A program made the translations under genes and the position numbers. A stretch of 64,000 nucleotides of DNA from positions 2,265,103 to 2,329,102 of the forward strand of contig NW_004955465.1 in NCBI RefSeq assembly GCF_000276665.1. The letters run 5' to 3'. The notes below the pieces were generated by a model, which was given only the letters and a program-made list of their open reading frames with translations, did not search any database and had not been told where the DNA came from. Position 1 is the first letter of the stretch. The number at the start of each line of letters is the position of its first letter. This stretch comes from Chinchilla lanigera (taxonomy: Eukaryota; Chordata; Mammalia; Rodentia; Chinchillidae). This document shows, piece by piece, positions 34,245 to 47,294 of the stretch.

Positions 34245-36965
34245 CAGTAAAAGAACAAATTCTGAAGGGCAGATTTCACGTTAACCTGACAACAACCTTG
34301 ATGTTTCCTTAAGCAAACTTCATGTGGGAGGCCTTCAGTAGGCTATTTCCAGTTAGGTCTACTGCAATCCAAGCTCTTTTTCATAATGCTATTATTTCAT
34401 TACTGATTATTCATTTTTATGTTTATTTAACATCTCATTACTGTGGCAAAAAAAAAGAGCAAGCTGTCTTCAGGCTTTCTCAAGCAAAAAGCTTTTCACA
34501 TCCCTACTAAATTCAGAGAGCTGTCTTTGGGACAGTAGCAGGAAATTGGCTGACTTGAAATTTCCTCTTCGCACTAGAAATCTGAGATTGGAAGGTACTT
34601 TTACTACTGTGTCTAATTACATATACACACAAGTTTGCTGAAAGACCACTGGGTGTCAAGGGTAATTCTAGCAAGTTTGTATATCCCACCATGACACTGA
34701 GGCAGCTTGTGTATTCTCCAGTCTGTTCTATGCTATTTTCCATATCTATTCTCCATAGATTGATGGAGGATTAATCAAAGCCAGCAAAGGAAAAGCATCA
34801 GGGAGGGGATGTGTCTTGAAAAGTAAAAGGACTTACGGTTTGTGGCAAAGGTCAGAAGACGGATAAGAAGGGATGAAGAATTTGAAGGGGATAGGTTAGC
34901 TATTGGGCAGACACTTTCAGTGGGAAAACCTGGCTGATGCCAGTGAGAGAAAGATTATGGAGGTGATGTTTGCAGTTACTGTCTCCAGCGTCTGTCGTGT
35001 CAGTAGAATGTGGACTATCTATGTGGCTTAGTTTTCACACTGATTCTCAAGGCCTAAGGGTGACCATGGGGCACTGAAAAGAAGAGAAAATAGTGAAAAA
35101 TGAGCCACAGTTCCATGAGGAACTCCTTCCCGGCACATAAACTCCAATGATTTTGACAGTTTATTTTGTGGACTGGGTCATCATTAAGAAGCCTAGGTTT
35201 ATTTGTATTAAAAATATTAATGAGTCAAAATTCTTCCCACATTTTGCAAATATCCTTTTGGGCCCAGTTATTTCCAGGGAAAAAGAATCACTAAGAGCAT
35301 TAGAAAAGTTCTCTGGTTCTCAACATTTCTTCTCAGTTCTTCATTTCATGAGAAGAGATATTTTAATTATTTTTTTACTCCTACCTGCTACCTACCTCCA
35401 AGAAATTCAGACCTTCTCCTCTAAACTGTAATTTGCTAAAAGTAATTTAGTTTCTTTGTGAATAACCATTTTTCTCCAATTCTAAATCTGCTGGAAAGAA
35501 GAAAAAATATAACTGGTTGTCATTATAGGAAAAAAATTACGGAAAAATGAGTTACTTTTGTAAAAGGGCATTTGGATTTATTTAAAAATGCAAATTTAAT
35601 TCCACAAGTTCCAAAATACATTTAACACTAGGGTTGTGTTTGATTTGGCATTTCTACTTTTTTTTCCATTTCTTCATTTGATGAGAAAAACAAAAACTTT
35701 GGGAGGTTGTTATACAAATAATTTTTCTGGAGATTGATGTCTTTAATTTATTTTTCTGTGAAGCTTAAAAATGCCTGCCCACTTTGTGTTGAAATGAATT
35801 AAATATTTATTGATTGCTGGTATTTCCCTCCTTGTACATTCTTACCAGTGCCAGTCAAAAGGCATCGAATACATTTCTTTCCTACATATGATTCACAAGC
35901 TCAAAGAATGAAGAGTAATGACATCATGTTTCTAATGAGCTTCTTATGGAGATTTAGTTTAGAGAAATGTGGGAGAAAGAAAAATGGAATAACATGAAGA
36001 ATACAAAGGGAATCTGTTTGTGGCTGGATGTCAGACCCTGCAGGACCTCAGGGAAAGCGATACTGAAGGTTCACTGTAAAAGAAGGAGAAGAGAGAGGTG
36101 GCGTGGAGGCAGGAGGAAGAGCAAGAGGAGAAGAGGTCAGGCCTTGGAGCCCGGGCCCCTTCTCAACCATCCTCTTTTCCCATAATGTAAGAGCAGCCGG
36201 GAAGCCTGGGTGAGAACATCAAAACTGAGCGTGTGTGTGTAGCTCACAGTCTTGCTACAAAGTGGAAAAGAGCTCATGAATTGCAAAGTAGCTTATTTAG
36301 ACTATTTTTTTCAAAACTTGTCTTAAGATTAGTCAGGGAGGGCTAACATTTTCTAGATAAAACTTTTACAACCTTGTTTCTTTCTGGCTGTTCTCTCTCC
36401 CCCAACATCCCTTCTATTTTAGTCCATTATCTGGAAGAAACTATCTGCTTGGACTAATGACCAGGTCTCTGCACTGCTGGCCTCATTTTTCCCAACTCTT
36501 TCCCATACTCCTCCTCTCTTTTAAAGAGCATTTGCCACTTGTGATGACCCGCACCCCCCAAAATGGGACAAAGAGCACAGGTCCCCAACACATAGGAGAC
36601 TTCCAACCAGCCCCCGCCTTCCCTCTTTGGTTGGTTAGCATCCTCTTCCACACAGGTAGAACTAGATGTGGATACTTTTCATGTTCTTAAAGGTTGACCA
36701 GAAAACACCTAGAATATACTAATTGTTTAACATTGTTTAATTGCTTTTATTTTTAAATTTTATTTGTTTTTATTTTAAAGAGAAAGAAAAACCCAAAATT
36801 TCAAAACAAGATAATAGGAGGGTAACAATAGTTAATACATTGTGTACTGTTATCTTTAAATTAGTTACTCAGAGTACAAGATATGGCCATTTAATTTTCC
36901 AACAACATTAGCACAATCCTTTCTTTTTAATGAACTGAGAAAAATTAGTAGTATAATTATCTTAA
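34245..36965. other. Intergenic, nothing recognised
   Basis: AT-rich sequence with scattered short frames. A purine-rich patch lies at about 36080-36135. Confidence 0.55.
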
Positions 36966-36996
36966 CTGTTATATATATGTATATATATATATATAA
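36966..36996. repeat. (TA)n microsatellite
   Basis: TA units interrupted once by a TGTA. A short stretch after it (about 37020-37090) resembles L1 3' UTR weakly. Confidence 0.9.
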
Positions 36997-37640
36997 TTGC
37001 TTTTCCCTACATGTATTGTAAACATGTATATGTAAACATCATATTGTCTCCCTAAAGTGAGAAGCTGGAAGAGTAAATAAGATCCAATGCATAAAATTGG
37101 AAGAATTTTTTCTTTAGAATTAATTTCTTTTAATCAAATCTATGCTAATTCTTTTAACTTAAAAATGTTGTGCTATTGGTTTAAAATTCTAGGTTCAAAA
37201 TAAATTATCAATAACTAATAACTTCATGGTGATTTTTTTTCAAGGGCTTTGTTCTGTTCTAAAGAACATGGAATCCATCAAGAACAACCATCATTGGAGT
37301 AAGTACTACCCAATAACTTAGAAGTGGGAGAAAAACTAATGTATTAGCAAAATAGAATTTAACTAGCAAAACTGACCAATCTATTTAGCCAGAACAGCCA
37401 TAGCAATGGGAAAATTTAACTGGTGTAGAGGTGTACAGAGATTTATAAATCTTTTTTTAAGTCAAGGATCCAGAAAATAAGGAAAGAGCAAGCAGTCATC
37501 CAGTGCAGAATATGAAAACGTATTTAAAAAGACAGGGAAAGAATAGTTTTATGTATCAAAGTCATTTGAGGAGTCAAAAAGAACAAAACCTAAAACACAA
37601 AGGACATGGTACATAGTCCTCTGAAAGAGGAAGGCCTGTG

Positions 37641-37774
37641 NNNNNNNNNNNNNNNNNNNNNNNNNNNNNNNNNNNNNNNNNNNNNNNNNNNNNNNNNNNN
37701 NNNNNNNNNNNNNNNNNNNNNNNNNNNNNNNNNNNNNNNNNNNNNNNNNNNNNNNNNNNNNNNNNNNNNNNNNN
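37641..37774. other. Assembly gap (134 N)
   Basis: A run of unknown bases. It ends at a B1-type SINE fragment, so the missing bases probably include the rest of that SINE and its tail. Confidence 0.99.
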
Positions 37775-37869
37775 AACTCACAACGATCCTCCTGCCTCAG
37801 CCACCTGCCTCCTGCCTCAGCCTGTAATCCGAGTGCTGGGATTACAGGCATGTACCACCACACCCAGTC
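37775..37869 (-). repeat. B1-type SINE fragment, antisense, beside the gap
   Basis: GATCCTCCTGCCTCAGCC, then GTGCTGGGATTACAGGCATG and ACCACCACACCCAG. The phrase CTGCCTCAGCC is repeated, suggesting a small internal duplication or a join artefact. Confidence 0.8.
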
Positions 37870-37944
37870 GAGAAGGTATGATTCTGAGGCTGAGCACATA
37901 AAATAGATCTTCCCAGATGTAGCTGGAAATGGCCAGTGGAGGAA

Positions 37945-38157
37945 ATGGTCAGTCACATGCCACTCAACCACCAAATGGTTCTGAGAAATGTGTTATTCTG
38001 TGATTTTTGTGGGGGTGCCAACATCACAGAATGTACTCAGACAAAGCTGGGTGGTGGAACCGGGTCCACACCTGGACTATATGGTATGTACATTTGTCAT
38101 ACAATGGTCATGTGCATTTTGTCATGGGTTGATATGTTATTATGCAACATGTGACCA
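37945..38157. mobile_element. Short inverted-repeat DNA transposon (MITE-like)
   Basis: Left end GTCAGTCACATGCCACTCAA. The right end, read on the other strand, is TGGTCACATGTTGCA. The internal text (GTTCTGAGAAATGTGTTATT, then CACACCTGGACTATATGG) matches a common mammalian DNA transposon I cannot name safely. Confidence 0.6.
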
Positions 38158-39423
38158 TAGTGTATCACTTATCTTAAAACAACTATCGAAAGGGGGAAAG
38201 TTCCTGTCATTTCAATTGCCTGTAACTGTTTCTTTATTAAAGACTAAATTTGCTATAGAAATTTTCTATTGGACTAGATGTAGAGATGTCAAACCAGTCA
38301 TATATGCAATAAAGAACTAAAATATCCAACGGGACAGAGAATAAAAAATTTAGATTTTCCAATTTGTGACAATGTTTTGGGCAAAATTAATCAAATATTA
38401 AGTAAAATAGTGCACATAAAAGCTCACTGTAGAGCATGAAGTTACTATCAACAAAAGGACATGCTATTAATAAGATCAAGTTATTATACAATTAAAATGA
38501 AGAAAATTTTTCTCCTGGTCTTATAATTTTATTTTGTGAAAATTATACTTGAATAGCAGGGCTGGTGATGCTGATTGTCACTGAAAATAGAGATTTAAAA
38601 AACTCTTATTGTTCTGTTTAAATATTCTTGAAAGTGTTACCTCACTCTAGAAACTAACTTTTCTTTTATTTTGGTGCAGAACTATTTTCTTCAGAACTAT
38701 TTAAAGCCATCTTTACATGTGTATGTGATTTTATATCATTATTTGTGTAGCTTTTTCTAAGCAACTCCAATAAGACTTCTCCGTATAGTTATACAGACTA
38801 CTCTGATTTTTATCCTTTATTAACTTGTTTCTCACTGGATTGCTTATGGTCCTACTTTTTTGTTTTATATGTAGAGCTTTCTATTCATTTTAAACATTAT
38901 CCCTTTTAACAATCTCTAGAGGTTTATGCTTAATTTTTATTGTAAGTTTTTAAGTCTAATTTCTAAGTCTGCGGGATCTACCTTTATTCTAGATTTGCGT
39001 CCTTTGGCTATTGGAAGGAATAAACAGAGTTCCTTTAAACTTCTGAGCATCTTCATTTCACTAGTGTTTTCCTATTCATTCTAGATGTTTTAATGTCAGC
39101 TTCCAGAAGAAAAAGAAGAAAAGTGTGTAAGAGAGCACGCAGCTCTTGTGGAGTAAGAGTCTGAAAACTGGCTAAAAGCAAATCTGTTCCCAGACCCCCT
39201 GACTTAGCGACATGAGTCCTAAGCCCACCCTCAGTGTGATGTCTACCTGAGCTCCGGTCCCATTGCTCCGTCTTCCCACTTGTGCAGGGCTTTCTTTACC
39301 TCCTGTCTTGACTTACAGCCTCCTTATCCTTCATCCCAGCACTTCGTCTTCTAGTTCCCAGCCCATCCTTCCTTCACAGGCCCTGGTCCCATCCCTCAAG
39401 CCAGCTACCTAACGTTGCCTTCT
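38158..39423. other. Intergenic, AT-rich, possibly decayed L1
   Basis: T-rich text around 38640-39000 could be antisense L1, but I cannot anchor it. Confidence 0.4.
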
Positions 39424-39540
39424 CCCAAACATAAAAATAAAAATCCTAGGCATGTCCTCTACCTGCTGTGTCCAACCCCAGGAGCTGTGGAATCACAAGA
39501 AGAGTACGGCATCCAAGAATGGACAAATCTCAGCTTCCTT
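39424..39540. repeat. Left copy of an unidentified diverged direct repeat
   Basis: Begins CCCAAACATAAAAATAAAAA then CCTAGGCATGTCCTCTACCT. It pairs with 40577-40695. I do not recognise the family; an LTR fragment is possible. Confidence 0.6.
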
Positions 39541-40576
39541 CTGCCTTTCTAGGACCATGTGTGCTGGCCAGATCTCCCTTCCTTGCCTCTGCTACCAGAA
39601 TGCTGTGGTGAGAAGAGCATCAGACTTGAAGTATAAATAAGGTTTGCAGTGATGAATAAAAATGACACAAGCCCTATTTCCCTAGATCTTTACTGTAGTG
39701 GGACAGCCAAACACATACACAGACATATAAAAGCTGACAAGTTATGCAAAAGGCTACATCAGCAAGTTTTATAGCTATGATGGTTTTGTGATGACTAAAT
39801 TGGGAGTTCAATTGCAAGGACTGCCGGAGAAAGGAGGGAAATAAAAATGTGAAACTGCAGGAAGAAATGTAGTATTCCTTCAAAAAATAAGGCAAGTACT
39901 AAATTTTATAAAAGGCTCAAGTTGGTTTTTGCAAGGGATTTTTAAATGTAGGTACATTTTCTCTCCTTTGGAAGGAAAGGACATGTATGATATATGTGTT
40001 ACGAAAATGGTACATGTGGCAAAGACTAGCCGGACACTGGGGGTTAAAGACTCTCAGGGTTCCGCAGGAGTTGCCCCAGCAGTGTCCTCGGGATAAGGAT
40101 AACAACAACAAGATTATAGTATCTTCCAGGGTTGACATAGCTCATTGAAAGGGAAAGAAATAACTGGCTACCTGGTACACTGAGAAAAAAAGAGATCCCT
40201 AGGGATTGACATGATTTGCTGAATTTTAATTCAGGTAGCTACTTACTGAGGTGACCCTAACAGTTATGGAAAACAATAAGGGTGACCAGCAAAGTTAGTA
40301 ACCCACCCAGGACCACTAAAGCAATGAGTATGTCGAGGATAATTGAGATCTTCCACCTCTCCTCCTAGATATGTTTTAGCTTGTTCTTGGTCGGGAGGAC
40401 AGAAGAGTTATAATTTAAACCAAGTAATTTGCTTACTCATTAAATGTTCCAGTAAAAGATTTCATAGAGAGGAAATTAGACTTACAACCAGAATTAAAAC
40501 AAAGCGATAATTTGGATTGTAATTTGTAACCAAATCTCAGGCTCCCACATTCCTCACCCTTTCAAATTATCGGAAG

Positions 40577-40695
40577 CCCAAACATAAAACTCCTAGGCAT
40601 GTCTTCCACCTGCCGTCTCCATCCCAAGGAGTGGCAGAGTCGTGGGAAGACCACAGCGTTCTAGGACTGCATGGAGTCTCAGAGCCACCATTCCA
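40577..40695. repeat. Right copy of an unidentified diverged direct repeat
   Basis: Begins CCCAAACATAAAACTCCTAG then GCATGTCTTCCACCTGCC. Similarity to 39424-39540 is about 70 percent by eye, with small gaps. Confidence 0.6.
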
Positions 40696-40944
40696 GGTTC
40701 CATTTCCTCATTGGGAAAAGGTAGGTGTTGTCCTTACCTGAAGGTGCTGGCTAGGAACACACCACTGTCCTCTGAGGTCTCCAACCTGTTAGGTGGATCC
40801 AAGCCAGTCTCTTTTACAGCCTGACTCCTGAGATACCGGAATTTCCCTGGGTTCTGCCCTTGACCCTTTGCTTTATTTTCTGGCTAATTTTATTCTTTTG
40901 TTTTGTCTTCAAGATCTTTATGAACTGCTCCCAGCTCTCAGATC

Positions 40945-41125
40945 TAATTGTGTAACCTTGGGCAAGCTACTTATCCTTGTTTCCATTTCCTCAACTGTAA
41001 AACGTGAAGTTCTCACACGGACATGCAGCTAAGAACGGAGGGAGTCTGTCTCTGAGCTTGTAGAGAGACACTGGCAAACAGTTGGTGCTCGGAACACGCT
41101 AATTATTGTTTTTGCCACCATCCTT
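40945..41125 (+). repeat. MIR SINE
   Basis: GTGTAACCTTGGGCAAGCTA, then CATTTCCTCAACTGTAAAA is the MIR core. Confidence 0.85.
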
Positions 41126-43179
41126 ACACTTATCCAAGGCAGAGAAGGTAAGCTACGTCTTCCACCCTTGCTTCCCTCCTCATCAGCTCTAACGCTGGAG
41201 CTGTTGCCACAAGCTGATTCACTCAGACAACCCCGTAACTTGTTCCTGCATCCAGCCTCCCTTTCTGCATAATCCCCTTAAGTCAGCTAACTTTCTACCT
41301 TACTCTGTAGTGGAATACAAGTTTTCCCGGGACGACAAGGAGACCAACAGCCTGCCAGATAAGCAAAAGATCATAGGAGGGTCCTTTTCATGCATAGTCC
41401 TTGTCCCTCATTCCTTCCTCTAAATAATCAAAAGTCCAAACGAAAAAAAAAAAATGATCATTTGGCTATGGGCAAAATTCTGACAGATTTATAATAATAA
41501 AATGCAAAAGTGATTTTCTCCCCCCCATTTTGACTCCTTCATTCATTTCCCACAGCTACCCAAGTGCACCTGAACCCTGGAAAGCGCGCTTGCCTCCCGC
41601 CCTAGGCATGGAAGCAGAATCCTTGAACATGTCCTGCTCTGTAGCTCCAGGACCTCCTGCATGTTTTTACCTCTGCAGGCAGTGATGTTATCCCCACACT
41701 TTTGCCTGGATGTTTGAAGACCCAAGGTGGTGTCACCTCTTTGGGGAAGTCTCCCTAAAACCCCTCCAGGGCCCTACATACTTATGAAGCTGGTCTGGCT
41801 GCTTGTACTAAGCCTTACCGCCCTTTGGCAGAGGAAAAACAGAGGCACCTCTCCTAGGTCGTCCTTCACAAGGATTCTGTGAGGCTTCTTGCATGACGCT
41901 TGTTACACCAGGTTATGACCACCAGTTGTTCACCTGCCTCACCTTAGACTGTAAATTCCTTAGTGCGAAGGAATGCGCGTTATTCATCTTTGTCATCTCA
42001 GCTTCTGCAAGTAGCATACTGTTCAAAAGTATTCACTGAAACATATTCAAATACAAACCAAATTCACAACATACCTAAAGTTCTCAGCTCGCTCCTGTAC
42101 AAATACTCAAGTAGTTCTCTTTTCTTTTCCCTGTGAGAAAGAAAACCAGCTGGAGAAATATGCTCTTTCCTACAAATTACCCTGAAACTATCAGCATTTT
42201 TGTGTAAATAATAAAATGCATGGATTAGGACTCTTACTTTTCTCCTGTTTCCACATACCTGTGAAGCCATGCACACATACACACACAAGCCAAGCCCTTC
42301 TGACTTTAAGTCCTTACTCTGTGGTCCAAATAGCCAATTAAGAAGGGAAATCAGGTTCAATGCATAGCCTTAATACTATTTATTAATGCTAATGCTATAT
42401 AGTTCCCCAAAATAACATTCATTTAACCTAACCTGAAACCATGTGCCGTAGATTGCATTATGAAGTCAGAAATTTAATATTTATGAAATATATATACCAA
42501 ATATATCACAAATATTGCACTAAGTATGCTATCAATAGCATATAAATATATAAAATAGGTTATCACTTTCATGGTAAAATCCAAAGTTTGGAAGAAAAGT
42601 GAATTTTGGTTATAGTAGAAGGAAAAGAAAAGTGCTGCAGATCTACTGTGTCAAGCAAAAGATATCTATTTTAATCAGGGTTTTATAACAATAGAAATAT
42701 GTGAAGCCAGGCCAAGTCTCTCCCTTCAAGAGCTCGTTCCAAGGCTCTACCATGCCGCTCCGGCCTCCTGAGTCAGGAGAGGCTTCTGAGCCAAGGATGA
42801 CTCATCAGGACAGAGCTTTTTGGCCGCCCTGTGACAGGAGGAAGCCTGCACTGAAGGTGGGGAGGGAACAGGGCCACCCACACAAACCGCCACACTAGAG
42901 ACCCACATAAGCAGGAGTCTTCCCCACCCCGCCTCCGGTACCATTGCAGGTGCTGTTGGGATAGAGCTTTTTGAGACTATGTGATGTCTTGGTATACCGT
43001 TAAACACTGAGATCTGGAAGGAGATCCACTAGTAATTTGTAAAGTTCCTATTGGATATCTTTGGGGGATAAGGATTAGGAGAAAGCAGAAAGAATTCAAC
43101 AAGGTTTCCAACAGCCAGGGCCCAGTCCTCCCACTAAAGAACCAGAACTATTCCAAGGTAAATAAGGAAACGTTTTTGA
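41126..43179. other. Intergenic; L2-like fragment only
   Basis: Nothing beyond the fragment at 41940-42042. An AT-rich tract lies at 42470-42560. Confidence 0.5.
41940..42042 (+). repeat. L2-like or MIR3-like fragment
   Basis: AGACTGTAAATTCCTTAGTG and TTCATCTTTGTCATCTCAGC fit the L2/MIR3 3' text, ending with a decayed AAGTATTCACTGAAACA. Confidence 0.55.
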
Positions 43180-43372
43180 GAGTTAGAAGGCCTGGGTGGA
43201 GAGCCAGTGCTATTTGGAGACACTAGCTATTTGTCCTTGGACCATTAACATTTCTGAGCTTCGGTTTTCACAGGGGCCCCTGAGAGACCCATTCTGATGA
43301 AAGTCAAGTGAGATAAGGATTGGAGAGCACCTGACCCAGAGTGGATGTGTAGATGATTCCCATTCATGATGT
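43180..43372 (+). repeat. MIR SINE, diverged
   Basis: GAAGGCCTGGGTGGAGAGCC, a decayed CTTGGACC core, then AACATTTCTGAGCTTCGG. Confidence 0.65.
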
Positions 43373-43582
43373 GATGTTCGTGGAGAGCCTGTTAGGGAAG
43401 GGGCGGCCCTCTGAAGTGGTGACAGAGTTGTAACCAGTACAGTCCCTCTTATATTTTTATATCATAGTTGAGGGAGAAATACAAGTAAGAATTTAGGTTG
43501 TGATGAAATAAACATTTTAAAAATAAATTATTTCTATCAGGGAGCTATCTCCTTTTACTGAGGTTCTCCCATAATATAGTAA

Positions 43583-43667
<85 letters not shown>
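43583..43667. repeat. Compound (AT)n(GT)n(AT)n microsatellite
   Basis: About 85 bases: AT units, nine GT units in the middle, then AT units again. Confidence 0.95.
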
Positions 43668-43669
<2 letters not shown>

Positions 43670-43807
43670 ATCACAGGATTCTGTCCTAGCATACAACCAA
43701 CTTTACTCTTGCACTTAGTACCTCTCCATTGTTCCTCCTGAAAAACTAAAGAACATTTTACTGAAAAGGTTTTAAGTTACTTATTACCTAGTGCGCCTTC
43801 AGTAGTA

Positions 43808-44179
43808 GTAGTTATGGTTTGTGTCTGGGTGTCCCCCCCAAAGCCTCATGCGGTCATGGGGCACGCTTTTAGAGTTTGATTGATTATGGGTGTGAGAGCT
43901 GCACCCGCCCTTGGGGTGGATAGTTTGCACATGTAAGGGAGAGCAAGAGGCTGCTTGGGGCCATTTCCTGGCTTTTGTGCTTCTGGCCATTTTTCCTCCC
44001 TTGTGTGTGTGCTTGTTGCTTTTGCTGTGTTCTGCCGCGATGAGCTGTAGCCCTCTGCCATGTGCCACTCTGCCTTATAACCTGCCAAGTATGGACTGAA
44101 ACCTCCACGAACTGTAAGCAAAATAAACCTTTCCTTCCTTAATTTTGGGCATCAGGTATATTGTAACCAAGACAGTAGT
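43808..44179 (+). mobile_element. ERVL-MaLR LTR
   Basis: TTATGGTTTGTGTCTGGGTG opening, then CATGCGGTCATGGGGCACG, and a terminal TGTAAGCAAAATAAACC and GGGCATCAGGTATATTG: the complete MaLR layout. Several open frames on both strands are chance. Confidence 0.8.
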
Positions 44180-44182
44180 ATA

Positions 44183-44183
44183 C

Positions 44184-44220
<37 letters not shown>
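44183..44220. repeat. (GATA)n tetranucleotide microsatellite
   Basis: About nine TAGA units directly after the end of the MaLR LTR. Confidence 0.96.
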
Positions 44221-44368
44221 CATGAAATGCGTGAGAATTAGTTACATCTCAAACACTAATTTCAGCTGGCCTGACAAGTCTTTAGGTGTGTAATGTACAT
44301 ATTAATAATTCACAAAAGGGATCATTTAGTCACAGTGAAAATGCACCAAATAAATGCTCCAAAGAGCT

Positions 44369-44391
44369 GGTGTGTGTGTGTGTGTGTGTGT
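44369..44391. repeat. (TG)n microsatellite
   Basis: About eleven TG units. Confidence 0.95.
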
Positions 44392-46010
44392 AATAATAAC
44401 AGTGAAGGTAACAGATGAAATTCCATCCAGATGAAGTGGAGTCCAAGTAAAACACACACTTAAGGAAAAAAATCCACTTTCTATTTAGCACCACACCCCC
44501 ACCCCTTAAGGGTATTTCTTAACAGAGGCCTCCATCCTGTTGTGTGGCCAAGTCACACGTAAGTGAATGATTCCTTTTGGTTCTGTTTTTCATACTGAAA
44601 GACTTTCTTCATCGTTCCAATTTCCCAGAAGACCTGATGGTAAGCGCACTTGTGATTGAAATTGAGGACAGCATAAGAATGTCACTTGAACCATAGGAGT
44701 CCAGTAAAGAGCTACCATGAGCAGATGAATCTGGATGTCAGCTGGGGCCCCTGAAATTTGCATATCTCTGAGCTACCGGGAATTTGCTAGTAAACAGTAA
44801 CTTAGAAAATATGGTCCTGCCTACAATTATCGCTGCATCTCTTGGAAATATTTGAACACAGCTCTTTAAGGAAACAATTATAGCTGAATATGCTGTTCTA
44901 AATTATGTTTATTGCAATTGTTCTTGAATATTTGCATATTATCTAGATGACGCATAGTATATATATGTTAATTTGCATTGTTAAAACAGAGGCATTGGTA
45001 AGTTCTGAGAGAAGCACTGTGGGTCCTTCTGCACTAAGGAGAAAAGACCAAGTTTTAGACGTAGTGTTCTCTCCTCCCACTATAAGACCCTACTTGTACT
45101 TCACGAATGAGCCATGCTCTCCTATCTCCCACATTTCCATGTGTCTGAAGTGTACTTCTCCCCAGCACTCTACTTGACTCCCTCTTACTTTCTACTTAGC
45201 TTGGGCACTGCCCTTGCAGGGGAGGCCTCTTTTGAAGGCTGGCTTCCTCCCAGCACCAGGTAGAGCATCTCTCCTTGTTTGCCCAACAAACACCATGTGT
45301 CCCTAACTTAGCATTTACAGCACCACTGTGTCCGCACAATGTAATGGTCATGGTTCATCCGTGGACTGCGCGACTGTTAGAAGGTGGGGCTGTGTCTTTC
45401 ATGAGTACTCATGCAGATCCTCTACTTCTTTTCCCTTTCAAGGATATCTTTAACACACATTCCCAATAGAGTATGAATCAATAGCTATTAGATCTCTTTT
45501 CTCCCTTCATGTTTGTTTGGGTCTTAGTTTTGCATGTGTGAAGATGTGAGGATCAGGCACAAGGCTGTTTCCCCCTTCCCTAGGCTCTCCTTATGAACGC
45601 CTTGTTTCTCTAACCAACACCCAAATTCCAGCTTCTCTGTGTCATCTTGTCAGCCTCACCTTCTTGCCCTATATCTGAAGCAATGAACTAATGCAATTCC
45701 TTAGGTTGCTGCATCCTCTTGAAATACTAGAAAATTCTCCAGGTAAAAAACAGCCTGTCAGGTAATGACAGCATCTGAGTCACTGGAAAAGAAGAGGAGG
45801 GTTCCTTCAGCCTTGTTTTCTGATGGCTTTGCACCATCTCAACTCAGTTTTCATGCACACTTTTATTTCTGCTCCCAGTCTACTGAGGTAGTCTGTGTGT
45901 CCAATTGTATTCACTCTATTCCCCCAACTTAGTCATATAGGGCTTTTAAAGAAAAAAAATGAATGAGTTGCTACCATGGGAATAGACAACAAATATAACA
46001 GAGACATCAC
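44392..46010. other. Intergenic, nothing recognised
   Basis: No repeat family or coding signal identified. Confidence 0.55.
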
Positions 46011-46407
46011 TGTTAGGGTTGCCGTAGCAAAGTCCTACAGAGTGGGCAGAAAATACAACAGAATTGTACTTCTCAGAGTCCTAGAAACTACAGAGGTCCG
46101 AGGTCAAAGTGCCAGCAGGGTTCTGTCTGTTTTTGAAGTCTGTCCTTTCCTCAGCTTGCTGATGGCCACCATCGGCTTTGTCTTCCACTGAGCATCTCTC
46201 TGTGGATTCGCATGTCTGGTGCCTGTCTCTCTGTGTCCTAATCTCCCCTTCTTAAAAAGACACCAGTCACTAGGTTAGGTCCCAACCTAGTAACCCTGTT
46301 TTACCTAATCACGTCATTAAAATCCTATGTCAAATACAGTCACGGTCTGAGATAGTTCGGGTTACTGCTTCAACACACGAATTTGCAGACATAGACCAGC
46401 CCATAAT
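46011..46407 (-). mobile_element. ERVL-MaLR (MLT1-like) LTR, antisense
   Basis: TGTTAGGGTTGCCGTAGC, then GAGGTCCGAGGTCAAAGTG, AAAGACACCAGTCACTAGG and TCAAATACAGTCACGGTCTG: textbook MLT1 antisense blocks in order. Confidence 0.85.
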
Positions 46408-47007
46408 TGTAAGTTATTTTCATTTGCTCACCAAATTCAGAAATTACTCCATGTCAAAAACTTTACTTGGCATCCCACAACCTGCCTGTCAGAAACCTGG
46501 GACCTCTAATGCCAATACACTGTTGTCTGTGGGCATCTAAGCCGCTACCTCCAAATCCAACTTCTTCCTTACAGCCTGCCATGCTCCGGCCCATAGTCGT
46601 CTCTGATTCTACAAGTCTCCTGCACTGATAATCAGGGTAAGTGGGACAGCCTTTTATTCCCCATTGTTTTCTATGTGTTGGACTTGTCTCTTTAAGAATT
46701 AGAGACAACAGAAGAGTTGAGACTGATAAAGGAAATTCCCCGTTAAGAAATCAAGCACTAAGAATATGAAATTCTAGCTAAAAGATGCTCTTAATAATAC
46801 ATATGAACATGTGGGCAGATGACACTCTCCCAGTCACCTTTTCCTTTCTTCATCTCCTCCCCCTCTACTCTGACCTTTCCTAGTTCTCCCAGCTTCCATC
46901 TTTAACAGTATCTTCCATTCCAGTATCTTCCATCTAGAACACCCTGTCTTCATTCTCTCCCTTACTGGAGTTAACAAGAAACTCGAATAATGTCCCCTTT
47001 GTAGAAG
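46408..47007. other. Intergenic, nothing recognised
   Basis: A short duplicated CAGTATCTTCCAT lies at 46906-46933. Otherwise empty. Confidence 0.55.
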
Positions 47008-47248
47008 TGTTATAAGTGGAATCTGGAATGTCCACCAAAAAGTGGTATGTCAAAGGCTTGGTCCCCTCCAGATGGGTCTACTGGAAGGTGGGGAAACCTT
47101 TAGCAAGTGGCCTTTGTGAAAGATAATTAGATCATTTGGGTCATGCTCTTGGAAGTGATGGTCGTATCCCATCTCTGTCTCTGCCTCTGTCTCTATCTCT
47201 GTCTCTGTCCTTGTCTCTAACTGTCACTGCCTCTGTCTCTGTCTCTCT

Positions 47249-47294
<46 letters not shown>

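Noticed and set aside
37549..37974. Open frames spanning the N run
   Set aside because: They exist only because unknown bases contain no stop codons.
43799..44121. Several overlapping open frames on both strands
   Set aside because: All lie inside a MaLR LTR with clear terminal blocks.
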